NCBI GenBank assembly: GCA_003134375.1
Contig: PLAY01000176.1
Coordinates: forward strand, 4,159 to 45,671
Length of the DNA: 41,513 bases
Direction of reading: 5' to 3'
DNA from: Limisphaerales bacterium
GTDB taxonomy: Bacteria > Verrucomicrobiota > Verrucomicrobiia > Limisphaerales > UBA11358
Shown: positions 7,677 to 16,196 of the stretch, piece after piece
Numbering within the stretch: position 1 is the stretch's first letter
How the letters are laid out: every line of letters starts with the position of its first letter
Made by a program: the position numbers and the translations under genes
Notes under the pieces: generated by a model
What the model saw: only the letters and a program-made list of their open reading frames with translations
Told to the model about the DNA's origin: nothing
The model's database searches: none

Positions 7677-8450
7677 CTATTTCGCCACCGGTTCATCCAC
7701 CCAATATCCTTCGCGATTGTAATGTCCATGCAGTTCGATCTCATAATCCCGGCTCAGCAGCGATTCGTCCGTATATTCCGGCGACTGCTGGATGGTCTCG
7801 CGGGAAAGATTGATAAAGACTGCTTTGTAGTCCCAACTGACGCGATCAATCCATCGCGGTGAAACCAGAACTTTTTTGCCCGGCCACCAGTTTTGGGTAT
7901 TGATGATGAGATAACGAATCGCCCATGTTTCATCATCAATGACAAAATCCTCAACATGACCAATCTCGCCGTCGGTGGCATGGATGTGATAGCCGCTGAC
8001 CGCGTGAGTGCTGCGCAAATGGTGATCCCACGCTTTCTCAGGCGGTGCGGGTTCTCTCCATTGTTCACGGTCGTGCCTTTCACGATTGTGAATAAAATAA
8101 GGATAAGCGCCCCAACTGTAGGGGCCGCCCCAATAAGTTGGGTAGCCATAATAGCCGTAGTAGGCCTGCTCGAACTGGCGCGAGACGGGCTTGTCATCGT
8201 CCAGGAATGGACTGTCCTGGATCTGCTTTTTGGTTAAATCAATGGTGATATTATGTTCTTTCTTGTTCACGGAGACCAGCGCATATGGAGAAATCAGCGC
8301 ATGCCTGCCCGTGAACCAGTTTCCAGTGGTGGCGACCAGATAGCGGATGGTCCAGTGCCGGTCATCGAAGTAGAATTCTTTGACCTTCCCGATTTCCCCG
8401 TCGAGGCTGTCCAATTTATAACCCTCCATGGTTTTGACTTTGCTTAACAT
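7677..8450 (-). CDS. PRC-barrel domain protein, paralogue 3
   Basis: 257 residues starting MLSKVKTMEGYKLDSLDGE at 8450; the longer open frame upstream is not supported by the paralogues. Two PRC-barrel domains (about 1-75 and 150-230) flank an aromatic linker (YYGYYGYPTYWGGPYSWGAY). It is closer to paralogue 2 than to paralogue 1 in the first domain (identical GEIGKVKEFYFDDRHWTIRYLVA). The upstream region is also conserved with that of paralogue 2, including the GCTATGGGGT motif at 8581, so promoter and gene were duplicated together. Followed by the DUF6766-like gene. Confidence 0.88.
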   Translation of the reverse strand: MLSKVKTMEGYKLDSLDGEIGKVKEFYFDDRHWTIRYLVATTGNWFTGRHALISPYALVSVNKKEHNITIDLTKKQIQDSPFLDDDKPVSRQFEQAYYGYYGYPTYWGGPYSWGAYPYFIHNRERHDREQWREPAPPEKAWDHHLRSTHAVSGYHIHATDGEIGHVEDFVIDDETWAIRYLIINTQNWWPGKKVLVSPRWIDRVSWDYKAVFINLSRETIQQSPEYTDESLLSRDYEIELHGHYNREGYWVDEPVAK

Positions 8451-8580
8451 AATAATTCTTTCTTTTTTTGCGTTTCGTTTTGTTCGCGGCAGCCGGCACC
8501 GACTGCAAGTTTGAGAAAATGGTCTCACCGCGATCGGCGCGGGTGGCAATGTTTCAATCTGCGCCGGCGGGGGCGACTTC

Positions 8581-8597
8581 GCTATGGGGTGAAAGCA
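8581..8597 (-). promoter_or_regulatory. Candidate operator (site B)
   Basis: GCTATGGGGTGAAAGCA on the plus strand, 131 nt upstream of the paralogue 3 start, matching site A in the first ten bases and in position. The second half-site is poor. The wider surroundings (CTTCGCTATGGGGT) are also shared with site A. Confidence 0.5.
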
Positions 8598-8886
8598 GAC
8601 TCGTCCAGACGGCGCATGGGACTCCCACCAGATTGAGCCGACCAATTCAGCCCCGTCAAGGCTGGTTTGCCAGCCCGAAGGCTCCCCGAAGTGGCATTCT
8701 GCAGCCCGTTCGATGTTCGATTGCTTTCCGAACGTCCGCCTTTGGAGATCGCTTTCGATGTAAACCAAATTTTCATAATGTCATTACGTTTTACCGTCGT
8801 GCGGTGTAGCAGAGCGATGCCTGAAAAAATATTGGTGAACGGCGCAGCCCGGCAACAAATAACATTAAGCGACGAGGTGATGCTTT

Positions 8887-8905
8887 CCAATGGGGTAAAA
8901 CCCTA
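8887..8905 (-). promoter_or_regulatory. Candidate operator in a decayed region (site C)
   Basis: CCAATGGGGTAAAACCCTA on the plus strand, again an ATGGGGT heptamer with a partial second half (AAAACCC). It lies 68 nt beyond the stop of the acetate kinase remnant, the same spacing as site H beyond the intact ackA stop (70 nt). No convincing gene follows it before site B; the stretch 8451-8960 otherwise holds nothing I can identify. Confidence 0.45.
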
Positions 8906-8963
8906 CCGTGCATTATGGGAGACAATGCCCTCCGAAAAGAAATGAGGTTATAGGTGTGATTTA

Positions 8964-9145
8964 TCAAGACGCTGGAGTTTTCGTGGGAAGTCCAAACACG
9001 CGGCAAACCGAACGGGCAATCATCAACTCTTCGTCCCTGCGGATGTCACGAACCTCATCCGAGGTTTCCGATTCGGGAGCGGCACGAATCACGCGTCACC
9101 TCATTGGTGAAAGGTTGGCGCAGATTTCCCGAAGCGGTTTTTCAC
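8964..9145 (-). pseudogene. Remnant of an acetate kinase C-terminus
   Basis: On the minus strand the sequence encodes GEKPLREICANLSPM, then after a frameshift and deletion VRDIRRDEELMIARSVCRVFG and a stop at 8964. The intact AckA in this window ends with the equivalent GENAPVVRARICEGLNFLG and IRTDEELMIARSVCRILG, so this is a decayed duplicate of the same C-terminus. The rest of the gene is not present. The region from 9146 to 9352 shows no recognisable feature. Confidence 0.8.
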
Positions 9146-9352
9146 CCGTCGTTGACTTGTTTCATGGCGCTCCCCATTTCATAATGTTCAGTTGATGTTA
9201 TAAATTGCGGTTGATGTCCTGCAACGGCTCCGATTCGCGTTTAACCGCCCAGCCAGTGCATTGTTCGCAAATTGCTCCGTCTCGGTCGCGATCCATTTTC
9301 CCGTTGAGCCGTCATTGATTGTCAGAACGCAGGGTAAAGCAGGTTTCATACG

Positions 9353-11677
9353 TCAGCAGACTTTCAATTCGACGAAATGCTCACGGCGGTCGTCCACCAA
9401 GGGGACCGTTTTCACGACAAGTTCATTTCCGTCGAGAAAGAGTTGATTCGCGGTGGCTGAACCAGCGACGAGCCGGGTGATGGTGATGTGATAAACAGTC
9501 TGCCGGTAGCGGTAATGGATTTTGTAGGTCGTCCAGCTTTTCGGCAGACGGGGAGTCAGGCGCAATTGATCGCCTTCGAGGTTCACGCCCAGCAGAGTTT
9601 CGATCAGCAGCCGATACATCCAGCCGGCTGAGCCTGTGTACCATGTCCAGCCGCCCTGGCCCGTGTGCGGCGCTACCGCATAGACGTCCGCGGCAATCAC
9701 ATAAGGCTCAACTTTATAGGTGGCAATTTGTTTGGTTGTCCCACCGTGATGGATGGGAGTGAGCAGCGCAAAGAGTTCCCACGCGCGTTCGCTTTCTCCC
9801 ATGAGCGCGAAGGCCATGGCGGTCCAGATCGCGCCGTGGGTGTATTGGCCGCCGTTTTCGCGCACACCCGGAATGTAACCTTTGATGTAACCGGGATTGA
9901 GCGGAGATTTGTCGAAGGGGGGATCGAACAATTGAATTAATCTGTCCTTGCGACGAATGAGGCGCTGGTCAACCGAGTTCATCGCCTGACGGGAGCGTTC
10001 TGGCTCGCCGGCACCGCTGATCACCGACCAGCTTTGCGGCAGGGAATCTATCTGACATTCGGGATTGGTCGAGGAACCGAGCGGTTCGCCGTTGTCGAAG
10101 TAGGCGCGGCGATACCATTGACCATCCCAGGCATGTTGCTCAATGTTCTTTTGCAGTTGCTGCGCTTGAGTGACGCAACGGTCGGCGAAGGCAATATCTT
10201 TGCGCGAGCGCGCCAGTTCGGCAAACTGCGTGAGCACGTCGTAGAGAAAGAAAGCGAGCCAGACACTTTCGCCGCGTCCGTCTTTGCCAACCAGGTTCAT
10301 GCCGTCATTCCAATCGCCGCAACCCATCAGCGGCAGACCATGTTCGCCGAATTTTAGCCCGCGCTCGATGGCGCGCGCACAATGTTGGTAAAGCGTGGCG
10401 GACTCTTCGGAGCGATTCGGCAAATCATAGTAGGACTCCTCGTCCGGCTTGACGGGCCGGGCTTCAAGGAAGGAGATTTTTTCGTCGAGTATGCCGGTGT
10501 CCGCGAGACACGAAACATAGCGGCAAGTCACATAAGGCAACCAAAGATAGTCGTCGGAACAATGCGTCCGCACGCCGCGTCCCGACGGGGGATGCCACCA
10601 GTGTTGCACGTCGCCTTCGCGGAATTGGCGCGCGGCGGCGCGAAGCAGATGATCGCGGGTCAGCGCTGGTTCAGCATGCACCAGCGCCATGACATCCTGC
10701 AACTGGTCGCGGAAGCCAAAAGCGCCGCCGGATTGATAAAACCCCGTGCGACCCCAGAGCCGGCAACTCAAGGTCTGATATAATAGCCAGCCGTTCGCCA
10801 TCACGTTCACGGCGGGATCCGGCGTATCCACGTTCACCGCGCCGAGTGTCCGATTCCAATAAGCCCAGACGCTTTCGAGCGCGGTGCGGCTGGCGTCTGT
10901 CCGGCGAAAACGCCGGATGAGAATCTGCACATCCGCCGCGTTGCGGCCAACGCCGAGGCGAAAAGTGGTTTCACGTTCCTCGCCATCCGACAAATTAAAG
11001 GCCACCTGCACCGCGCCGCACGGATCCAACCCCGCGCCGACTTTGCCGGACAGGCGCTGGCGCTTCATGGCCGCCGGTTGTGACAGGCTTCCGTTGCGGC
11101 CGATGAATTCTTTGCGGTCGCCGGTGAGTGTGCGCGTGGCATCGTTCACGTCCAGGAACACGATGCGGTCGGGGAATTCGGTATTGTAATAATTGCGCGC
11201 CAGCAACGCTCCGGTCCTGAGGTCCACTTCGGTTTGCACATGCAGCAGGCTTTTGTGACGCAAATCGCCCAACACCCATTCCATGTAGCCCGTGACGGAC
11301 AAGCGACGTGAACGTCCCGACACGTTGCGCAGTTTCAAAACTGAAAATTTTACCGGCGCATCCATCGCCACATAGACCCACAACTCGGAGGTAATGCCGT
11401 ATTCAGTATGCTCAAACACGGTGTAGCCGAAACCGTGGCGGATGACATAAGGCGTTGCGCCGCGCGCGGGCAACGGCGTGGGCGACCAAAACTGTCCGGT
11501 CTGGTCATCGCGAATATAGATCGCTTCGCCCGTGGTATCCTGCACGGGATCGTTGCTCCAGGGCGTCAGGCGAAATTCATGGGAGTTTTCCACCCAGGTA
11601 TAAGCCGCGCCGCTCTCAGAAATCACCGTCCCGAAATGGGGATTGGCCAGCACATTGACCCACGGCGCGGGCGTCAT
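9353..11677 (-). CDS. GH94 phosphorylase part of a cyclic beta-glucan synthase
   Basis: 774 residues resembling the C-terminal GH94 region of cyclic beta-1,2-glucan synthases (NdvB/Cgs). It begins with the conserved TPAPWVNVLANPHFGTVISE block, normally internal in that protein, followed by RLTPWSNDPVQDTTGEAIY, the FGFRDQLQDVMAL stretch, the GCGDWNDGMNLVG motif containing the general-acid Asp (about residue 450), and GGQYTHGAIWTAMAFA. The ATG at 11677 is an internal Met of the parental protein and overlaps the stop of the preceding frame as ATGA, so translation by coupling is possible. All catalytic GH94 elements seem intact, so a free beta-glucan phosphorylase may survive. No transferase (GT84) part remains in this frame. 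Confidence 0.85.
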   Translation of the reverse strand: MTPAPWVNVLANPHFGTVISESGAAYTWVENSHEFRLTPWSNDPVQDTTGEAIYIRDDQTGQFWSPTPLPARGATPYVIRHGFGYTVFEHTEYGITSELWVYVAMDAPVKFSVLKLRNVSGRSRRLSVTGYMEWVLGDLRHKSLLHVQTEVDLRTGALLARNYYNTEFPDRIVFLDVNDATRTLTGDRKEFIGRNGSLSQPAAMKRQRLSGKVGAGLDPCGAVQVAFNLSDGEERETTFRLGVGRNAADVQILIRRFRRTDASRTALESVWAYWNRTLGAVNVDTPDPAVNVMANGWLLYQTLSCRLWGRTGFYQSGGAFGFRDQLQDVMALVHAEPALTRDHLLRAAARQFREGDVQHWWHPPSGRGVRTHCSDDYLWLPYVTCRYVSCLADTGILDEKISFLEARPVKPDEESYYDLPNRSEESATLYQHCARAIERGLKFGEHGLPLMGCGDWNDGMNLVGKDGRGESVWLAFFLYDVLTQFAELARSRKDIAFADRCVTQAQQLQKNIEQHAWDGQWYRRAYFDNGEPLGSSTNPECQIDSLPQSWSVISGAGEPERSRQAMNSVDQRLIRRKDRLIQLFDPPFDKSPLNPGYIKGYIPGVRENGGQYTHGAIWTAMAFALMGESERAWELFALLTPIHHGGTTKQIATYKVEPYVIAADVYAVAPHTGQGGWTWYTGSAGWMYRLLIETLLGVNLEGDQLRLTPRLPKSWTTYKIHYRYRQTVYHITITRLVAGSATANQLFLDGNELVVKTVPLVDDRREHFVELKVC

Positions 11678-13353
11678 CTGGCCCGGCTGAATGCGAAGTG
11701 AAGATGGTCATCCCGGTTCGCGAGATGATGAATCTCCAAAGTCTCGATGAGGCGATCAACGCCAGCCACGCTCGAAAGCATCGTGGGCACGACCACCATC
11801 GTGCGGCAATCTTCAGGAATGCCGGCGGAATAATCCATGCGCGGGAGCAGGCAGGGTTTTACCAGCAGCGTGGACAACCAGTTCATCAATGCCACGGCCA
11901 GTTGACTCGCACAAAGCAGGAAGACCAGCGTGAAGAAAATGAGTTTCCATCCCTGCACTTCGAGCGCCAGTGACTGCCGCATAAACGCGAACGTGGCCAG
12001 CAGCGTGAGCACTCCAATCCCGCCCGCGTAAAACACCAGCGGAAGACGATGGATGCTTCGTTCCAGGATCGTTCGCCTGGGCAAATGAACTTTTATCAGG
12101 CGCGCCAACTGAGTCTGGCCTTTGTCTATGAGATAAAAGCCCACATGGGCGGTCCGGTCGCCGAGACCTTTTTGCCGGACACTGTCGGCGGTCAGTTGGA
12201 TGGCGCGCTGCGCGACTTCCGCTTCAGAAAGCTGACTGTTCCGCGCCAAAAACTCGACCGAATGGCGGTAGCGATCACGCGTGGAAAAATCCATCGTGTC
12301 GTAAACATTGGCTGGGTCGGAACGCAAAGTCGTCTCGACCAAACTCAAGTTTTCCACGAACTCTTTCCAGTCCATGGCGCTCAAGAAACGAAGACTGGTA
12401 ATACTGTGGCTGACGGAAACCTGGTCAGCCGCCTGATTTTGACTGTCCAACTGGACCAGTTGTTCGATGGACAAACCTTGTTGACCAAGCCGTTGTTCGA
12501 GCCAGCCGCGCGCAAGATGCAGCACCGGACTTTGCCGCGACAAACGCTGGCAAAATTCCGCCACGAACGAACTGGACAAGGGCAGGTCAGACTTCGCCAT
12601 GTCCGCCACCACGATGACGAGGTGGGACGGATTTTTCTCGGCCATCTCCTGCAAACGGTTCACCCACAAATCCGCCAGATTGCGATCCTCCCGGGCAATG
12701 GTCAGCCGGGTCGCGACGCGCTGGAGATTTTCAATCAATCCCAGGCGCAACATGATGGGAATGGCCCACAACTCGCCGAGTTTCAGGTAATGCACCGTCT
12801 GATAGGCGGCGATAAAAGCACCGAGCGTTGTCGCATCAATCTGCGCATCCACATGCGAAATCAATTCGAGCACGATGTCATAGACGCGCGGCAGTCCGGT
12901 GCAAGGGCCGTTCAAGAGGCGGGGCAGCTCCCGGCTGTAGTCACGGGGCAGATGCCGCTTGGCCATTTGGATTTGCTCTTCGATCAGGTAAAAGTTGTCG
13001 AGCAACCATTCGGCGGCGGGAGTGATGCGCCAGCCTGGATTTACGGCGAGGGTCGCGCGATTGAAAGTTCTTAGGATGTCCTCGTTTTGCCTCAGCCTGG
13101 CCAGCAGACTGTTGGAACCCTGCCGGGTGACAATCAGGTGATTGGTGGCGAGCGCTTTGGCATGGCGTGCCAATTGTTCAACGCTGAACAACTCGGCCCG
13201 CAATGGCGGCTCGCCCGCGTCCGGGTGCGGACGTTTTTGCCCGGCCAACCAAGTTTGCCAGCGTAACGAAAGAGTCTGTATGTTGTTCTTACTTTTCAAG
13301 CGCGATTCTTGCCATTGAGTTATACATGGGAATTCATCCGGTTGGGTAACCAC
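11674..13353 (-). pseudogene. N-terminal fragment of cyclic beta-1,2-glucan synthase
   Basis: 559 codons, probably from a GTG at 13353 with GGGGAG upstream. It matches the N-terminal region of NdvB/Cgs: LLDNFYLIEEQIQMAKRHLP near residue 135, a long helical domain, two membrane helices (about 440-460 and 467-490), then LLPRMDYSAGIPEDCRTMVVVPTM and DDHLHFAF, where the GT84 glycosyltransferase domain should begin. Intact homologues continue LHFALLTD and reach about 2,800 residues; here the frame runs out three residues later and the next bases encode the GH94 part in another frame. Roughly 1,500 residues including the whole transferase core are missing. The membrane fragment alone cannot make glucan. 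Confidence 0.85.
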
Positions 13354-13524
13354 TGACTCCCCGTCGGCCTCGAAGCTTGCTGGCCCGGGCCCCCCAAGTG
13401 CAAGTCAGCCCAGCGGCACTCGATTCCCGCGTCCGACAGAATCGCCAGGAGAAGATAAGAACAAAGCTCGCTGGGGATAGTGGTTTCATTTGAGTGTAAC
13501 TGTGGGTTTTAGATTAAAAAGATA

Positions 13525-13543
13525 ATATGGGGTGTCGCTCCCG
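13525..13543 (-). promoter_or_regulatory. Candidate operator before the glucan synthase locus (site H)
   Basis: ATATGGGGTGTCGCTCCCG on the plus strand: the ATGGGGT heptamer followed by CCC at slightly longer spacing. It lies about 172 nt upstream of the glucan synthase start and 70 nt beyond the ackA stop. The first part resembles site D before the BON gene (ATGGGGTGTTTCCCGG). The rest of 13354-13602 shows nothing else. Confidence 0.5.
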
Positions 13544-13602
13544 GACGATTGTTGCGTGACATTAAGGGGAAGTTCCGGTGTGAATGTGTTGGTTTTTATG
13601 GT

Positions 13603-14826
13603 TCAATCCTTTTTGTTCACCGCGCTGGGTCCGAGAATGCGGCATACCGACCTCGCAATCATCAGTTCTTCGTCCGTGCGAATGACGCGAACGGTGACGC
13701 GGCAGGAATTCTTGGAAATCACCGCCGCAGTCTTCGCATTGTGCGACTTATCCAGTTCGATACCAAGGAAGTTCAGTCCCTCACAGATGCGGGCACGGAC
13801 GACGGGCGCGTTTTCGCCAATGCCGCCAGCGAAGACGAGCGTGTCCAACCCACCGAGCGCAGCGGCAAAGGAGCCGATCCACTTTTTTGCCTGATAACAA
13901 AACAGCGCCACGGCTTCTGCCGCCCGAACATCCGTTTTTTCATGGTCGAGCAGGTCGCGCATATCCGAGCTGGTTTCCGAGACGCCGAGCAGGCCCGACT
14001 CGTGGTTGACCATTTTGTAAAACTGGCTGGTGGTCATTTGTTCGGTTCGCGCCAGATACGGCGCGAGGCCCGGATCCAAATCGCCGGAGCGCGTGCTCAT
14101 CACCAATCCCGCCGTCGGCGTGAAGCACATGCTCGTATCAATGCTTTTGCCATCGCGCACGGCGGCCATGCTTGCGCCGTTGCCGAGATGCGCGAGGATG
14201 ACGCGACCTTTCTTGGCCGCCGGGTCGCCGAGCCGCGCGAGTTCTTCCATCAGATAGGCATACGACAAGCCGTGGAAACCGTAGCGTTGAATTCCTTTGG
14301 CGTCGAAGCGTCGCGGGATTGGCAGCAGCTTGGCCACGCGCGGCATCGTTTGGTGAAACGCCGTGTCGAAGCAGGCCACCTGCGGCAGTTTCGGATGACG
14401 CTCGCGGAACGTCTCAATCAATTCAATCTCGCGCGGCAGATGATCCGGGTCGTTTGGACTGATGCGACGCAGTTCATCCAATAGTTTTTTTGTGACAATT
14501 TCAGGCTCGGTATGTTTCATCCCATGAACCACGCGATGTCCCACGCCTTTTACCGATTTGAAATCAATTTTCTTTTCGAGCCAGTCAATCAGTGCATTCG
14601 CCGCTGATTTATGATCGGCGGCGGCAAGCTTGCAGCTCTCCGGCTGTTTTTTCGTCGGTTCATGGAACGTCAGATTCGTCCCGCTCAGACCGATACGATC
14701 AACCTTTCCGTAAAGCCCTCGCTTCAGCGGTTTGACCGCCCCATACAACGCGAACTTGATGCTCGATGAACCGCCGTTGATGGTCAGGATCTGTGCAACC
14801 GTTGGTTTCATGGACGATTCCTTCAT
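13603..14826 (-). CDS. ackA: Acetate kinase
   Basis: 407 residues (402 if the internal Met at codon 6, MKPTVAQILT, is used). It makes ATP and acetate from acetyl phosphate and ADP. Visible hallmarks are the phosphate-binding LTINGGSSSIKFALYG, the GVGHRVVHGMKH segment, CFDTAFHQTMP, the acetate kinase signature around RYGFHGLSYAYL, HLGNGASMAAV and the C-terminal FAGGIGENAPVVRARIC. The ATG at 14826 overlaps the stop of the preceding transporter gene (ATGA). It is the last gene of the long glycogen operon. No phosphotransacetylase or phosphoketolase gene is in the window, so the source of acetyl phosphate is not shown. Confidence 0.96.
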   Translation of the reverse strand: MKESSMKPTVAQILTINGGSSSIKFALYGAVKPLKRGLYGKVDRIGLSGTNLTFHEPTKKQPESCKLAAADHKSAANALIDWLEKKIDFKSVKGVGHRVVHGMKHTEPEIVTKKLLDELRRISPNDPDHLPREIELIETFRERHPKLPQVACFDTAFHQTMPRVAKLLPIPRRFDAKGIQRYGFHGLSYAYLMEELARLGDPAAKKGRVILAHLGNGASMAAVRDGKSIDTSMCFTPTAGLVMSTRSGDLDPGLAPYLARTEQMTTSQFYKMVNHESGLLGVSETSSDMRDLLDHEKTDVRAAEAVALFCYQAKKWIGSFAAALGGLDTLVFAGGIGENAPVVRARICEGLNFLGIELDKSHNAKTAAVISKNSCRVTVRVIRTDEELMIARSVCRILGPSAVNKKD

Positions 14827-16196
14827 AATGCCCGAGGGGATTTTCCCGACCGCCAGTGTTCTTCAATTTGTTCCAGCGTTTTACCTTTGGTTTCCGGCAC
14901 GAGCAGATAAAGAAAGACCCAGGCGCCGATCGCGATTACACCGTATAACCAGAAAGTTCCCGCGTGCCCCAGAACCCCGACCAGGGTCAGGAAGGTCACG
15001 GCCACCACCAGATTCAATGCCCAGTTGGTGACCGTCACGGCGCTCATGGCCGCACCACGAACCTTCAGTGGATAGATCTCGGAAATCAGCAGCCAGAAGA
15101 TCGGCCCGAGCCCAAAGGCGAAACACGCGACATAGATGACCAGGCCGCCAATGGCGACATAACTTTTGAAACTCGCCAACTGCTGAAACTGGAAAGCCGC
15201 GCCCAGGATCGCCAGCCCAATAATCTGACCAGCCACTCCAACCAGTAACAAAGGCCTCCGGCCCACACGGTCCATCAGGAAGATGGCCAGCACATGAAAA
15301 AGCCACATCACCATGGTCAACCCCGCTCCGGCCAGGATTGCGGGTCCTGCGGCGGTAATTCCGGCGAACTTGAAAATGGTCGGGGCGTAATAGATGACCG
15401 TGTTAATGCCGGTTATCTGCTGAAATACCGCCAGCCCCAAGCCGACAATCATCGGCATCCTAAGTGAAGGTTGGAAGAGTCCCTTCAACCCGCCGGCACC
15501 CTGTTTTTCCATGCTTTTCTGGATGTCCGTGATTTCCGGGCTTACATCTGACACCGTCCGCGCGCGCTGTAAAATCTGCCTCGCCTGTTCAACTTTTGAT
15601 TTGCTGATCAACCAGCGCGGGCTGTCGGGCAGCCGCCACATGCCGATGATCAGGGCGATGGATGGTATGGCCGCCAGGCCAAACATATAGCGCCATCCCC
15701 CGCTGGAGGAAAAGGCATAGTCCACCAGGTAGGCAACCATGATGCCGCTGGTAATCGCCAGCATGTTGACCGCCACCAATGAACCGCGGACTTTTGCCGG
15801 CACGAGTTCGGCGATATACATCGGGGAGATAAATGAAGCGATGCCGATGCCGATTCCGCTCACCACCCTGGCCGCAATCAACAAGCTAACCGTTGGTGCC
15901 AGAGCCGTGCCGAGGGCGCTGGCGGTAAAGATTATTCCGGCCAGGATGATCATTTTGCGGCGACCAAAGCGGCCAGTCAGAGCGCCTCCGATAATCGCGC
16001 CAGCAACGGCACCCACTAAAACGGAACTGACGACAATTTCCTCCATGGTGGCCGACAGGGAAAACTGTTTTGTAATGAACAATATGGCCCCGGAAATAAC
16101 GCCCGTATCATAGCCAAAGAGCAGGCCGCCCAGGGCGGCGACCCCCACGGCGAAGTAAACAAATCCGTTCACTTCCGATTTAGCCTTGTTTTCCAT
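14823..16196 (-). CDS. Sugar:H+ symporter, MFS sugar porter family
   Basis: 457 residues from the ATG at 16196, chosen because AAAGGA lies about 9 nt upstream; an ATG at 16205 is possible. Twelve membrane helices are expected from the hydrophobicity. Sugar-porter signatures are present: GGLLFGYDTGVISGAI in helix 1, GRFGRRKMII between helices 2 and 3, PDSPRWLISKSK before the central loop, QQITGINTVIYYAPTIF in helix 7, DRVGRRPLLL and the C-terminal PETKGKTLEQIEEHW. This resembles XylE/GalP/AraE-type proton symporters for hexose or pentose; substrate cannot be decided. The start lies inside the end of the GH15 gene (17-nt overlap), and its stop overlaps ackA, so it probably takes up or recovers glucose released by the glucoamylase. 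Confidence 0.93.
   Translation of the reverse strand: MENKAKSEVNGFVYFAVGVAALGGLLFGYDTGVISGAILFITKQFSLSATMEEIVVSSVLVGAVAGAIIGGALTGRFGRRKMIILAGIIFTASALGTALAPTVSLLIAARVVSGIGIGIASFISPMYIAELVPAKVRGSLVAVNMLAITSGIMVAYLVDYAFSSSGGWRYMFGLAAIPSIALIIGMWRLPDSPRWLISKSKVEQARQILQRARTVSDVSPEITDIQKSMEKQGAGGLKGLFQPSLRMPMIVGLGLAVFQQITGINTVIYYAPTIFKFAGITAAGPAILAGAGLTMVMWLFHVLAIFLMDRVGRRPLLLVGVAGQIIGLAILGAAFQFQQLASFKSYVAIGGLVIYVACFAFGLGPIFWLLISEIYPLKVRGAAMSAVTVTNWALNLVVAVTFLTLVGVLGHAGTFWLYGVIAIGAWVFLYLLVPETKGKTLEQIEEHWRSGKSPRAL

Noticed and set aside
8582..8776. 64-aa minus-strand ORF beginning MKIWFTSKAISKGG between sites C and B
   Set aside because: No ribosome binding site, no recognisable family, low-complexity Ser/Gly/Arg composition and it runs straight into site B; probably non-coding.
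12049..13074. Long plus-strand frame of 341 codons opposite the glucan synthase fragment
   Set aside because: Antisense shadow of a clearly conserved coding region; no family resemblance or start signal.
13549..14484. Plus-strand frame of 311 codons opposite ackA
   Set aside because: Antisense shadow of acetate kinase; His/Arg-rich composition typical of complementary frames.
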